Shown piece by piece: positions 24,796 to 36,606 of a DNA stretch of 64,000 bases (the stretch's first letter is position 1; every line of letters starts with the position of its first letter). Source of the stretch: Daedaleopsis sinensis (taxonomy: Eukaryota > Basidiomycota > Agaricomycetes > Polyporales > Polyporaceae); the NCBI GenBank assembly GCA_033807695.1, contig CM066307.1, forward strand, positions 2,046,001 through 2,110,000. Reading direction: 5' to 3'. The notes beneath the pieces were generated by a model. That model was not told the DNA's origin, did no database searches, and saw only the letters and a program-made list of their open reading frames with translations. The position numbers and the translations under genes are program-made.

Positions 24796-27079
24796 TCAAC
24801 GGTAAGCCCTGTCTAGTTTTGCTTGCCCGTATTCAGGGATTTCTGTGAGATCGGGATTCTCTTTGAATCCATATCGCACTGCGAGGGTCATTAGCATCCT
24901 CGGTTACACTTTGAATTGCGCATTAAACAGGTGAACTCACGCAAGACATGGTCGCCCGCATCATAAGCGTAACCGAAGTACGTTTCGTCGTGCTGCACTC
25001 CATTGCCCGGCCAGTATCGGTCGCCATCGTCCGAGTCATACTCTTCGTCATCCTCGCTGGAATCCTCGTCATTCTCGCTGGCCTCCTTGTCATCCTCGCT
25101 GGACTCCTTGGGAAATTCTTGGGCCCACGACGGGATGCGAGAGGAACGATAACCATGGGTATAACCATAGTGGTCCCTGAACATGCACTCCGTCGCAGCG
25201 TAGAGCGCACTTCGCCGCTCGTCCCAAGCCAGGGCGTGGACGGCGTTGTTCCCGGTTCCGAGTTCGTACACTACTGAGCAGGCGCGGATGTCCCATGCCT
25301 TGACATTCTGCGCCCGGACGGACCCCGTGAACAGGACTGACAAGGACCGTCAGCCCACAAGAAGACAGCACGGCGGAGCCTACTGACCTGGAACGCCGTC
25401 GGGATGGATGAACAGAACCGTCGAGCAAAAGTCACGCAGCTGGCCCACGTCGAGCGTCATCACAGGGAGAGGATGGCGGACGTCGAACAGCCGCGCATAC
25501 CCGTCCGTGCACCCGGTTACGAACGCGTTCGCGTCTTCCGGACTGTGCGAGAACGTCTCGACGGAGCCCCCGTGGCCCAGGAACCGCACGACCTTCTTCG
25601 CGTCGTGCTCGAGGTCGAGGGCGTAGCACCCGTACCGCCCCTCCGTCCTGCGCGCGTTCTTGCCCGCAAGCATGTGGCCCGTGGGCTCGTGCATCCGCCA
25701 CACGGCCGGCGCGAACTCCTCCTCGCCCTGGCCAAACTTGATCGTGCGGGACGGCGCGGCGCCGATCGACACTGGCGTATCATCTTCTTCGTCGCCCTCG
25801 GAGTCTTCCTCCTCATAGTCAGAGTCCGCGCCCTCCCGGTCTATGGGCTTTGCCCCTCGCTGCGTGGGGAGACCCTCGACGTTCCAGACGGCAATCGCGC
25901 CCCTCCCTGCACGCGCGATGCGCGCGCCCGACAGTGCGGCGATCGGCCCGTCGTACTGGCGGCTGTCGAGGATGTGGACGTTCCTGCCCCTGCCGGGCTT
26001 CCAGTCATCGAACGCAACGTCCCCGGCGCGACCCCAGAAGAACGTCTTGACGCGGCGCGGGTCGCCGACGACGGCGAGCTTGTGCGGGGTGTCTACGGCG
26101 ATCTGGTACTCGAGACTGGAGAACCCGGTGTTGAGGGATATGCTGCTGTAGAATCTGGACTGATGCGCCCTCTCGCCGTCGCGGTCCAGATTGTCGTCTG
26201 TCTCTCTCTCCTTTCCTTTCCCCTTTCCGTCGTCCTCGCCGTCGCTCTCTCCGTCATCTAGATACCCGCCGTAGGAGCGCTTCGGGCCCTCATGACCTTT
26301 GTCGAGGAGATAGATGCTCAGGCATGAGACATCCGAGGCTTGGCCCATGATTGCGAGTGCGGCCGAGTCAGAAGACATCGAGGCAGCTGTGGGGCGAGGA
26401 AACTCGTCCGAGGAGACGTCGCAGCGCGCCTGGAGGACTATACGGGCGAGTGGAGTAGCCGCTGTCGCTGAGATGCTGACTCCTGCCCGAATGTTAGAGA
26501 GCCGCGTCGACTTGGGGTGGGATCGCGGAGATGATGTCCACAGTGGGATTAGTCCTGCGGGTGCTCTTTCTGGTAGGTATGCTAGCGCACAAGAGAACGA
26601 CACGATCAGGCTCTCGTTGGATGCACAGTGGGGGTTATAGAGCACGAGTACTTACGGATGTCGTCATTGGACCACATCCTATCAAACATGCGAAGAAACG
26701 ACTGGGACCCGTTCCCTGACAAGCATCGTCCGCGATGTATGTGTGTCAGCTATAGCTTGTCGGACCAGTCTCGAGGTTGCTCACCAAGTGGGTACATACG
26801 GTCTTCGACAGGAGGTACCTCCGGCTCATGCGCATACGACGGCAGGAAGTCGTATCCGTCTCGATTGCTGTACGCCGAGTCCACAGCGTCGTCGAGGATG
26901 GTACCGGCCTGATCGACCACAATTTGGAGGTTGGGGGCAGAGGCCTTGTCCGCCTCGCGGACGACTGCTACGACATCCTGGAGGAGGGAGATGTACGTCT
27001 TGTCACCGGACTCTGGGTGATTCTTCGCTGCAATGCGCCGCTGAAGGGTCTTCAATCTCGCCACATAGGATGGCGCCAT
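24796..27079 (-). CDS. WD40-like repeat protein, tandem copy 1
   Basis: Start MAPSYVARLKTLQRRIAAK at 27079 with a helical N-terminal region (LLQDVVAVVREADKASAPNL). After introns the body starts at VSISATAATPLARIVLQARC and shows beta-propeller-like repeats: TFFWGRAGDVAFDDWKPGRG, GRGAIAVWNVEGL, FLGHGGSVETFSHSPEDANA and FVTGCTDGYARLFDVRHPLP, then after an intron VKAWDIRACSVVYELGTGN. Between the repeats are Asp/Glu-rich acidic insertions (about 25800 and 25030-25080). The last exon reads RYGFKENPDLTEIPEYGQAK and stops at 24796. The GH...(F/W)D pattern points to a WD40-like propeller; partner and function are unknown. It is the best-preserved of three tandem paralogs on the same strand. Confidence 0.75.
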
Positions 27080-27735
27080 CGAACCAATAACCGTGAGCAA
27101 CCTGTGTCTATGAAGAGGAGCGCGGCCTGCTCTTGAGGTGGACTCGATCGGTGTTGTCGATAAGAGCTTATCTGTTCAGAGAGGTCAGTGAGTTTTGAGA
27201 CTGTATTTATGTAGACTTATCAATCAGTCTCAGCAGCCTCTCTCGCCAGTTGAGAGGAATACCTCGACTTACAAGGGCTCTTGTATAGTTAAACAGTGAG
27301 TCCGAGTCAGTGCGCAGCAACGGAGAGTAGTGAGCTCGTTGAGGGAGTCGAACAAAGAGAGCATAGGAGAGAGGCGATGCGTTGAGGTCCGCATGGTCGC
27401 CGCGTGTAGATGAGTTTTACTTAGCTCAACGAAGTCGCGAAGACGAGGCCCTCCGACAGGGAAACCCCCCGGGCATCAAATTCCGGCGCTTATATGTGTA
27501 CTTAGGAAACGATGATATTTAGCCAAGTGTATGTCTAGCTGCAGGCCTAGGAGAGACATTCGTTACGTTTGAAGCTGATCAGGTATGTCAACTTAGTCGT
27601 GACGTTCTATTGCACATACTGTACTGGTACACATTTTAGTTTCACTGCACTGATTTAGCTATCCTACATGTAACACGCGAGCGGCGCAAGAAATGAAGCA
27701 GAAAATCACAAAGACCAGTCTTTCAACACGGACGT
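27080..27735. other. Intergenic between WD40-like copies 1 and 2
   Basis: Holds the promoter of copy 1 and the 3' flank of copy 2. No coding exon seen. Confidence 0.5.
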
Positions 27736-29236
27736 TTACCAGTAGTTATCGCGTTCAAGCTCGCCGCGACCATACTCGGGGATCTCCCTGACGTCGGGGT
27801 CCTCTTTGAACCCATACCTCACTGCAAGGTCCACAGCACCGCCGGTCAGGATGCATTATTGGCTTCCGAGGAGACGAGGAAGGACTCACGCAGAACATGT
27901 TCGCCCGCGTCGTACGCATACCCGAAGAACGACTCCTCGTGATACGCCCTCTCCGGCCAGTTCTCCTCGCTGTTGTTGTCCTCGCTGTCATATTCCTCGT
28001 CCTCGTCGTCTACGTCCATGCCAGGCTCGAAATCCTCGGGAACCCGTTGCGCCCACCGCGGGATCCGCTCACGGCGGTAGCCGTGGTAGTACCCGAGGCG
28101 GTCCATGGAGTCGCACTCGGTCGTTGCGTAGAGCGCGGTGCGATTGGCGTCCCACGACAGCGCATGGACCTCGTTGTTCCCAGTTGCAAGCTCGTATGGG
28201 ATCGCCTTCGCGCGGATATTCCATGTCTTGATGCTTTGCGACCGGGTGCCCGCAGTGAATAGAACTGGCGCGCATACAGTGAGCCTTCGTGGAGAATCGT
28301 AGTGTCTAGGAGCGAAAGCACATACTAAGGACACCGTCGGGGTGAACGAGTAGCACCGTCGAGCAGAACTCGTTCAGGCCGCCCGAGTCCAGCGTCGTAA
28401 CAGGGAGGGGGCGGCGCACGTCAAAGAGTCGGGCGTAGCCGTCTGAGCACCCAGTCGCGAACACATTTGCGTCCTCTGCGCTGACCGAAAACGCCTCCAC
28501 GAGCCCTCCATGGCCGAGGAAGCGCGTGACCTTTCTCCCGTCGTGCTCCAGGTCAAGTGCGTAACAGCCGTAGTGACCTTGCGTCTTCCGCGAGTTCTCC
28601 CCAGCGAGTAAATGACCCGTAGGTTAATGCAGCCCCACTGCGGCGGGAGTGAATTGCGCATCACCCTGGGTGAACTTGATCTTGCGCGACGGCATGCTAC
28701 CAGTGGACCGCTCGATTTCGTTGCTATTGTCGCGCCATGTGCATTGTGTCCTCGATGTCGTATTCGCCTTTCCCGACACGCTTGCCACCCTTGTGCGTCG
28801 CCAGGCTGTCGAGATTCCATATGGCGAAGCTCCCTTTGCCTCCACGAGCGATGCGCCCACCCGGAAGGACTACGACGGCGCCGTCATGAGCAGTGCTGTT
28901 GAGAGTGTGCACATTGGTGCCGCGTTCCGGAGTCCAATCGCCAAAGGTAACGTCGCCAGAGCGGCCCCAGAAGAATGTCTTGATGCGATAGGAGTCTGCG
29001 ACGACCGCGAGCTTGCGTGGGGTGTCCAATGCGAGCGAGTATGCGACCTCGGAGAACCCGGGCTCACTGATGGACATCGTGGTGTAGTACCTGCCGAGGT
29101 AACCGAGTTTTTCCTCTTCCTCTTCCTCGTCATCGTCACTAGTGTTGAACCCATTCGACGTGCGGCCGTCGTTGGGTGTTGGGTACGCGGCTATGCGCTG
29201 CTGGAGAGCATTGAGTCGACCAACATAAGTTGCCAT
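27736..29236 (-). pseudogene. WD40-like repeat protein, tandem copy 2, broken
   Basis: Start MATYVGRLNALQQRIAAYP at 29236 matches copies 1 and 3, but the rest of the helical region and the first repeats (about 180 residues plus introns in copy 1) are missing: an acidic stretch leads directly into GYLGRYYTTMSISEPGFSE. At 28738-28747 ten bases stand where copy 3 has three, which shifts the frame after GEYDIEDT. In the restored register the codon at 28624-28626 is TAA where paralogs have Glu before the PTGHLLAG/VSGHMLAA motif. Downstream the frame is again clean (FLGHGGLVEAFSVSAEDAN, IKTWNIRAKAIPYEL) and ends DNYW with stop at 27736. Two separate lesions plus a deletion support a pseudogene; sequencing error at both is less likely. 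Confidence 0.75.
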
Positions 29237-29989
29237 GGATGCAGTCGTGGATATAGAATGATTATGAAACGCCTTTTTCGATGCATGCAAGAGGACATCA
29301 GCTAGCTGGTGACTCTGTGCACGCACAAAACTCGTACCTGCAGCAGGTTCAGGTACTATTTACGACACCGGGAAGCAGGTCGGTGTACTACTACTATTAT
29401 GCCAGTGGAACTAGGTGAGCAGGTTACAGACAGTGTGTAACTGAGCAAAGATAAGGCGGAAGCAATGGAAAGGAGGTGCTGTGGACGAGACATGCACAGA
29501 CGCGACGGGGTGAGTGCAGAAAAGCAGATTAATGGCATGGCCGCAAGCCTGTTCCTGCTCATATATAGTCACATTAACGCGACTGTCACGAGTGTGACAA
29601 GTCGTGTCTCGGAGGAGGCGCTAGGCTCAATTAGTCCTGCCCAAATCACCAGGCTCTACGTCCGAACAGGGCGTATATGTACGCGGCTTGTATTGTCCGT
29701 CGTCGTGTAGTAGCCTGTAGTAGCCCATTGAATGTGAAGTACACCGCCAACATGAGTCGATATGATACAATTTAAGAGGAAGCACTTCACTGGATCATTG
29801 CCGATGTTCGCAGACAGGTAGAACGCATCGGAGAAGACCACGGTCAGGGTCCGTATTGAGACGAAGCCTTCGGGGAGAGTGCGCGCGAACATCTCGGTGG
29901 AGCCTAGGTCGACGTTCCAGTAGAGCCGGGGCGGTGAGGCAGCGATGGTGGAGATTTATGACACTCGACAACTTGAAGAACTCTGGTAT
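29237..29989. other. Intergenic between WD40-like copies 2 and 3, with an orphan minus-strand exon
   Basis: Contains the upstream region of copy 2. A minus-strand open piece at about 29793-29950 reads LYWNVDLGSTEMFARTLPEG followed by FVSIRTLTVVFSDAFYLSAN and then a GTGAAG donor-like site. It looks like a real coding exon, reminiscent of the leucine-rich part of fungal F-box proteins, but has no partners nearby. Confidence 0.3.
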
Positions 29990-32202
29990 TCACCAGAAAC
30001 CGTTGCTTTCTAGTTGAGCTTGACCGTATGCGGGGACCTCCCGTAAGTCGGGCTCCTCCTTGAATCCGTACCTCACTACCCAGCCAAGAGATGACCATCA
30101 GTATGCAATCCGGAAGACCGATGTCATAGCGGAGGACTCACGTAACACATTTTCTCCGGCATCGTACGCGTATCCGTAATACGTCTCCTGACGCAGCGCC
30201 TTTTCCGGCCAGTTAAGTTCGTCGTAGTCGTCCTCTTCATCCTCGCCCTCTTCATCCTCATCCTTTTCGTCCTCGTCAACATCCATGCCAGGCTCGGTCG
30301 AGTCCTCAGGGAACTCCCGCGACCACCGCGGGATCTTGGCACGGCGGTAGCCGTAGTAGTCTCCGTTACGGCCCATGTACGTGCACTCGGCAGCTGCGTA
30401 GAGTGTGTTGCGCTGAGCATCCCACGAGAGCGCGCGGACGGCGGTATTCCCAGTCGCCAGTTCGTATGTGTTCGCGCGGGCGCGGATGTCCCATGCTTTG
30501 ACGCTTGCCGAGCGCGGGCCCCCGGTGAAGACAACTAAAGCAGACAATTAGTGCTTGCGCAACATACATGGAGATGCAGCCCCGGGGATGAACATACTTG
30601 GAACACCGTCGGGGTGGATGAATGAGACCACCTCGCAGCCCTCGCCTTTGCCTCCCGAGTCGAGAGTCATGACAGGGAGCGGATGGCGCACGTCGAAGAG
30701 CCGGGCGTACCCATCGGAGCATCCCGTGACGAACACGTTCGCGTCCCCCGGACTGGTCGAGAACGCATCGACTTCGCCTCCATGGCCCAAGAATCGTGTC
30801 ACCTTCTTTCCGTTGCTCTCCAAGTCGAGTGCGTAGCAGCCGTAGCGGCCGCTGTTCTGCTGTGCGTTATCGGCTGCAAGCATATGGCCCGAGACCTCGT
30901 GCAGCTCCCATGAGAGGGGGACGAATTCCTCGTCGCCCCGGCCGAACCTAATCTCGGACGACGGTTTGCTTCCGGTAGAGCGCTCGACCTTTTCTTCGCA
31001 ATCGTCTCGCCACGAGTCTTCGATGGCAAGCTTACCTTCTCCAACCAGCTTCCCGCCTTGATGTGTCTCCAGCGTCTTGACGTCCCAGATGGCGACGCCG
31101 CCTTTGCCTGCCCGCGCGATGCGGCCACCGGGAAGGACGGCGAGGGGGCCATTGTAATTACCGCTCTTGAGAGTGTGCACATTTTGACCGCGCCCGGGGG
31201 TCCAGTCGTCAAAAGTGATATCCCCAGCGCGGCCCCAGAAGAACGTCTTGATACGGTCGGAGTCTGCGACGACCGCGAGCTTGTGAGTGTTGTCCATCGT
31301 GATCGCACGCGCGACTTCATTGAAACCGGGGTCTACGGTCAGTGTGCTGTAATGGTCGTTGTGGCACTGGATCCTGTCGTCGTTGTCGTCGCTAACGCCG
31401 TCAAAGAAGTGGAGTGCGAGGGATGGATCGCGGCTTTTCCAGCCGCGCGAGCCGATCACTGCAAGTGTCGATGAGTCTGCAGAGATAGCTGCACCGATCG
31501 GGCATGGAATATCGTCCGCATAGACCTCGCAGCGTGCTTGGAGAATGTTTCGTGCATGCGGAGTGGCATCGGTCGCGGATATGTTAACTCTGTCTCGGAA
31601 GCGTGACAAGCGTGTCGATTTGGGGTGAATGCGCGGGGATGATCGCCAGGAAGGTGGGAATAGCCTCGCGACATCTTTGATGGTAGCTGAGGTTCGAGAG
31701 GGGAGAATGAGTAAAGGAAATTATCAGGATGATGATATAAACGTACGTGTCCGGCCACCGCCCAATTCGAAGAGCATCGAATTGAAGAGCTTCAAGAACG
31801 CCTCTTTGGAACCTCCGAGTGCTGATCCACCGGAATGTTCGCAAGATCAGTCTTGATCGTCAGAGATAGCGCAAGAACATATTGCGCACCATACTGATTC
31901 ATAGGGTCTTCGACTAGAGGCATGTCGGAGGTGTGCGCATATGATGGCAAGAAGTCGAAACGCCCGTAACCTTCGTCGTGGTACGCACAGTCGACCGCAT
32001 GGTCCAATATATTGCCAGCTACGTCGATGATGTCTGAGATGTAGGGAAATGAAGCAGCTTCGGCCTCGCGTACGACAGCGATAACTTCTTTAAGGAGCGA
32101 GATGAACTCGGCGTCCGTGCCGCTTGCGTCATCTTCAGGATCACTGCGAAATGCACCGATGGCCTTCTGGAGTACACTCAACCTTCCCACATGGGAGGGC
32201 AT
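29990..32202 (-). CDS. WD40-like repeat protein, tandem copy 3
   Basis: Start MPSHVGRLSVLQKAIGAF at 32202, with the helical N-terminal region (LLKEVIAVVREAEAASFPYI; FDFLPSYAHTSDMPLVEDP). The body (about 31600-30600) reads VNISATDATPHARNILQARC, TFFWGRAGDITFDDWTPGRG, GKGGVAIWDVKTL, FLGHGGEVDAFSTSPGDANV and FVTGCSDGYARLFDVRHPLP; the next exon has VKAWDIRARANTYELATGN and an acidic run (DEDEKDEDEEGEDEEDD). The last exon reads RYGFKEEPDLREVPAYGQAQ and stops at 29990. The frame is open throughout, so this copy is probably functional. Parts of the first introns are not resolved. Confidence 0.7.
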
Positions 32203-32995
32203 TGCTATACGGCCAACGGACTTCCGATGAGATGGTATTGAAGTAGAGTGATGCCATTCAGAACAAGTGAATCAACTTGTTGACAGATTCAACTATGGAG
32301 ACCACAAGTACCTGCTGTGATCAGCCTTGGCGATGCGACTGAGAGTCTGGGAGGCGACGCGTGAATCCCAGACCACTCGCGCGACCGGCTAGCGAGGATT
32401 TGACTGAGTTGCTTGCTGTGGAGGGAGGGGAAAGAGAGAAATTGCGTCAAGAGTAGGAACAGAAGGAAGAGCAGGTCCAGAGCAAACGGGCAGAGAGCCA
32501 GAACTTGAAGCGTCTTCGAGACGCGACTGTCACACGTGACAAGTCGTGCCTCAATCACTCCTTCAAGTTGACCCTCCGGGCCGGAGCGACCTGCTCGCTG
32601 CTCTCCCGAACTGTTTTGAGTCATGTTCAGGATCTCATGCAGACCCGATGTACTAGTTAGTCAATCGACACAGAGATGTACTGAGTCGCATCAACGGCCT
32701 TGAACTCCGGCGAGTCGTCTCGAGTAAATCCGTCTACTAGCGGATACCGTGGTGCGCTGCAACACAGTACGATACTCGAAGCGGTCGCGGCCGAGATGGC
32801 AAAGGTATGGTCAAGGGAAATGATGCCGAAGAAAGAGACCACAATGGTCAACCTCAGGCTGGCAAGTTCAATTGGCGTCGACTACTATCTTACACGGTAC
32901 CCCGCGTACTCTGTTGAGACAGCTAATATCAGTTTACGTCGTCGTGTGCCAATAATAGCAGCCTGTAGACGTACTTACCACGATCCACTATGTTG
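32203..32995. other. Intergenic between WD40-like copy 3 and ubiquitin-like copy 1
   Basis: Promoter region of copy 3. A minus-strand open piece at 32657-32851 (ending DATQYISVSID, stop at 32657) could be a distal exon of the next gene, but it does not match the C-terminal part of its paralogs. Confidence 0.35.
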
Positions 32996-34067
32996 TCAGA
33001 AGCTGTGCAAATTCTCCATCTTGACACCGCGGAACGACGTGGAGAGTACAATGGTGCTCGTAGGGCCGATGGGGTACTGCGCAAGCGTGTTGCCATCAGC
33101 GAGTTGAGAGCCGCCAAAAATAAGGAATTGCTGGTCGACCGGAACGTGTTCTTTGTCTTGAATCTTGCTCTTGAGCGTTCGAACCGTGTCGCTCAGCCGG
33201 ATGAAAACCGGCACGGTTCTCCCAGAAGGCCTAAGTATGGGGTCAGAGTCAGGGTTATCATAGGCATGAGAAATGAGTGCACATACGTAGCGATGAGGAC
33301 CTGTATCTCCCTGTCAAGCTGATTGCCGTTTATGATTGTAGACGGTCCGGAACTGGCAGGGAGCGTAGATGACCATCCACCCGGAGTGGTCATCATACTC
33401 GGAACACCGGTGTAGGGTTGAGCCAAATACGAAGGAGGGGTAGCATACGAGGGTAAGGTGCTAAGGGGAGTGGACTTGAATGTGAAGGGCTGCTGGGGCT
33501 GCGAGAACGCGTATGGGGTCGCCGCCGTCCGCATACCAAACGGGTCAAACGTGCTGATAGTATGCTTCATATCAGGGCCTTGTATGATCCAGAATGTGCA
33601 CCCCACTTACGTGTAGGGCTGAGCGGGCGGCTGTCCCAAATACGGCTGACCAGATGGGGGGTTCATTGCAGAACGGTAGGTATTATCGGACGCGACACTC
33701 TCCAGGTCATCGTCATGCTTTCCGGCATCCGGAAGCTTGGTGAGAGTGACGACGGAGCCGTGTGGGAGAAGCTTCAGGGCGTCGTCGGTGAGTTCGAACT
33801 CACGGCCCTCTACATCCCCCACTAGGGCATACTGATTGTGGGTCAAACCAAGATTGAAATGCGCGCATGCCTTCTGGATGATGGTCTATAGTTTCGTACC
33901 GGTTAGCTATGCTATCCAATCTACTCACAGCATGTCACAGGGCTGCTCACTGTTACGTTCGAGTTGTGGAAACCCGCTGTCCGTGACTGCCACTCTACAA
34001 GGACCAAAGACACGTCGGGGGTGGGGGAAGAGCTCGGCATAGCACCTACTCCGACCATGGGGCACAT
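32996..34067 (-). CDS. Ubiquitin-like family copy U1: N-terminal Ras-binding-like segment plus short ubiquitin-like domain
   Basis: Start MCPMVGVGAMPSSSPTPD at 34067 (34058 also possible). The first segment LVLVEWQSRTAGFHNSNVT splices into TIIQKACAHFNLG, YALVGDVEGREFELTDDALK and LLPHGSVVTLTKLPDA; all four paralogs share it, and it resembles in pattern the N-terminal Ras-binding region of ELMO proteins (…WKS…F…, IIKEVC…, YALQ…, NGTVLRL). A Pro/Ser/Gln-rich linker (about 33350-33560) precedes a ubiquitin-like domain: REIQVLIAT|PSGRTVPVFIRL, TVRTLKSKIQDKEHVPVDQQ, FLIFGGSQLADGNTLAQYP and IVLSTSFRG. It ends nine residues later (stop 32996), so the roughly 200-residue C-terminal part of U2 and U4 is absent. 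Function unknown. Confidence 0.6.
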
Positions 34068-36606
34068 GGAGCTTGAGGGTGTTGCAAGGGAGCTCAGCGA
34101 CGCTGGCGTTATGTAGGCATGCGACTGGGCGCTCAGGTGTATAAGGTTCTGTCCTCGGCATGACCATCCAAACCACAATAGCGGCGACCAGGCGGCGCGC
34201 ACCCGTGGCACCTTCTAATAATTCTACGGCATGAAGTCGAGACTCCTCGTGCGGGCTGCTTCCATGCGAGACCTGACAGGACAAATATAGTGCGCTCTAG
34301 TTACCGATCCCGCGGAGGAGATGACTAGTGACTCGTGTAGCTCTGTAGCTCACCTGAAGCAAGCCGACGTAGTTCGGACAATTTGTGACCTAAGGTTCAG
34401 TGGACACAACGACAGAACTTTGCTGCGGATGCTGTGGTCAGAACTCTTGTGTCGGTGTTGTTCCTGTGCCTGTGCGATGCCAGAGAAGAAATATGGTCAT
34501 TGTAGCTATGTACGTACCAATAGAACACGTCTCGAGGTTCGGAAGAAGGCCACAGAAGAAACGTTGAATGCCAAGTACCAGGATTTTTACCAAGTTAGGA
34601 AACCGGCAGCGACGAATCGTAGCATTGGATGTCATGATCATGGCGCGCGAAGAGCTGCACACTGAAGAAGGGTATTAAGCGGTGCTACTCTAGCTGGTGA
34701 AATTCAAGTCATTGTGAATGTGCACTGTGAGCGTAAATATGGAGCTCGTACACTGCGACCGGCGTAGCTAAGGCTACCACAGGCTACTATCGCAGTAGTA
34801 CTAGACGCTGCTTGCAGATTTGATCATGAGCAGGCACAAGCTCGTGAATACTGAACTACTGACCTCTGACCAGATTCAAGTAGCAAGCATGCGGCTTGGA
34901 CGGCCCTGGACTCTCTTCAGAAGAAAATCTGGAGGTTGATTCCGTTGAAGCTGGTTGAAGTGACAAGTCGTACTACCCGTCAGAGTCTGTAAACCCCGGG
35001 TCGGCGTAGCGTAACGCGTTGGCGTAGCGAGCTTCTAGCCGCCCTTCCACCAAATACACCCTAACAATGACATCACATCTCGGCTGTGGTAAGCGGCCCG
35101 ATGAGCGGGCCGTCACACTGCCATAACAGTTGGGGCGTTCAACACGTCGTCTTCAACGAGCTTGACAATGACGACCCTGACGACCTGAACGTTGAAGTTG
35201 CACCTTGGGCAGAGTCATGCATGGACCATGACTACGGTAGTCCGTATTTCCTCCTCCGTTAACTCTCAGATGCCATAGATCGATCAACCTCGCCACCACG
35301 CGACGAGTCACTATAGTAGGGAAGTCAACATTGTCTCGAAACTCAACTGACTCCGAGTCAGTACTTCCCACTCATCTATTCGTCTTTGCTTATGAGTATC
35401 CTTCCACTGGCAGGTACGCCTCCCACAGACACCGTAGGTGCCAGTGCGCTATGCCTAGAAAAGCGTAGATGCGTTGAAAATCCAATATATGCAACACTCC
35501 GTCCCCGATCCTTGAGCTTAGATGGCTTCGGTCGACTCCGCGGGTGTGATAATAATCCCCGACTGGGTCCTGTCGGCCAAGTGCCGTTGGAAGGCACTCA
35601 ATAGTCACTGTGCCGCGCGCCTACTAGGTAGTTACTACTACCGCTCATTCTGACAATCGCTTTCGGGGATATTCACTTAGCTCACGCTTGCTCACACAGT
35701 ACTACTCGGAAGCGAAGCCGACAGAGCCGTGTTCTGCGATCGGACATTACTGCCTTTCCGCGTCCGCTAGTTGAATTTCGTTGCGCGTCCGGCGTACTCA
35801 GCACCCAACACCGTGGGCGTTAGCTGAAGACGGCCCCGAGGACATAGCGAATTCAAATCAATATGACGCTCAGCTCTGTTTGGTGAAGTTCTGCATGCCA
35901 ATGGGTGTCGAGCTGTTGCCGCCTTAGGATCAGCCTAGGATCCACATGCTATACAAGATCCGTGATGTGACTGGACCGGCGCAATACTAGGCCATGACGC
36001 TCGACTCACCCTCGCTGTCCCCATTCGTATTCAAGTCGGCGGTTTTGCTAGCTGATCCTATGTGTTCTTTCACCATTGCCAACAACGCCGTCGTTGCCGA
36101 ACATGAAGAGAACGGTGATTCTCGATAGGACTGTACTCGGCATAAGGGTAAGCTTGCGAGATTGGCTTCTACTGATCATATGCTCATGGTTCATCCAAGG
36201 CACGCGCAAGTCTCATACATACTGGTGGGAGGCTCAGTCGCAACATTACGTGTGTGCCTGTAGCGTCTAGGTCTCGCAAGTAGACGAGCACAATGCCGCT
36301 CTCCTCCGATTACGCCGGTGGTGCACTGCGTGAGTCCGTTCATCCGTCTTCCCTCCATCGGGCCTGGGTTTATTGGCAATGGTTTACGGAGACTGACGTT
36401 ATCCCGCATTCAACCACATTGGAATTTCACCGAGAACGCCCTCAGAGCACCCGAACCAGCATCACTCAGCATCACCCTACACCGTCCGAGTTCCATCCAT
36501 GTGGTCCGAAACCACCTCTCAAATCATACCGGCCCTCACAGGTATATAAACTCGGGGTGAACAGAGGGCAAGACAGCAGCAGCGAGAGAAGACAACCTCG
36601 ATCGCA
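34068..36606. other. Gene-poor 2.5 kb
   Basis: I see no exon with coherent splicing, no recognised domain, no long terminal repeats and no tRNA. Open frames here are short and carry no motif. The last part holds the promoter of the secreted nuclease gene. Confidence 0.45.
36543..36550 (+). promoter_or_regulatory. TATA box of the secreted nuclease gene
   Basis: TATATAAA begins 64 nt before the ATG at 36607. This placement implies a short 5' UTR of a few tens of bases and fits an inducible secreted-protein gene. Confidence 0.6.

Noticed and set aside
25404..26261. Plus-strand frame of 285 codons opposite WD40-like copy 1
   Set aside because: It is the antisense shadow of a well-supported propeller exon in GC-rich DNA.
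32657..32851. C-terminal exon of U1
   Set aside because: Open to a stop at 32657, but it does not resemble the C-terminal domain of U2 or U4 and no clean junction to the ubiquitin-like exon was found; kept only as a note.
34068..36606. Possible transposon in the gene-poor stretch
   Set aside because: I found no terminal repeats, no transposase or reverse transcriptase motifs and no coherent exon.
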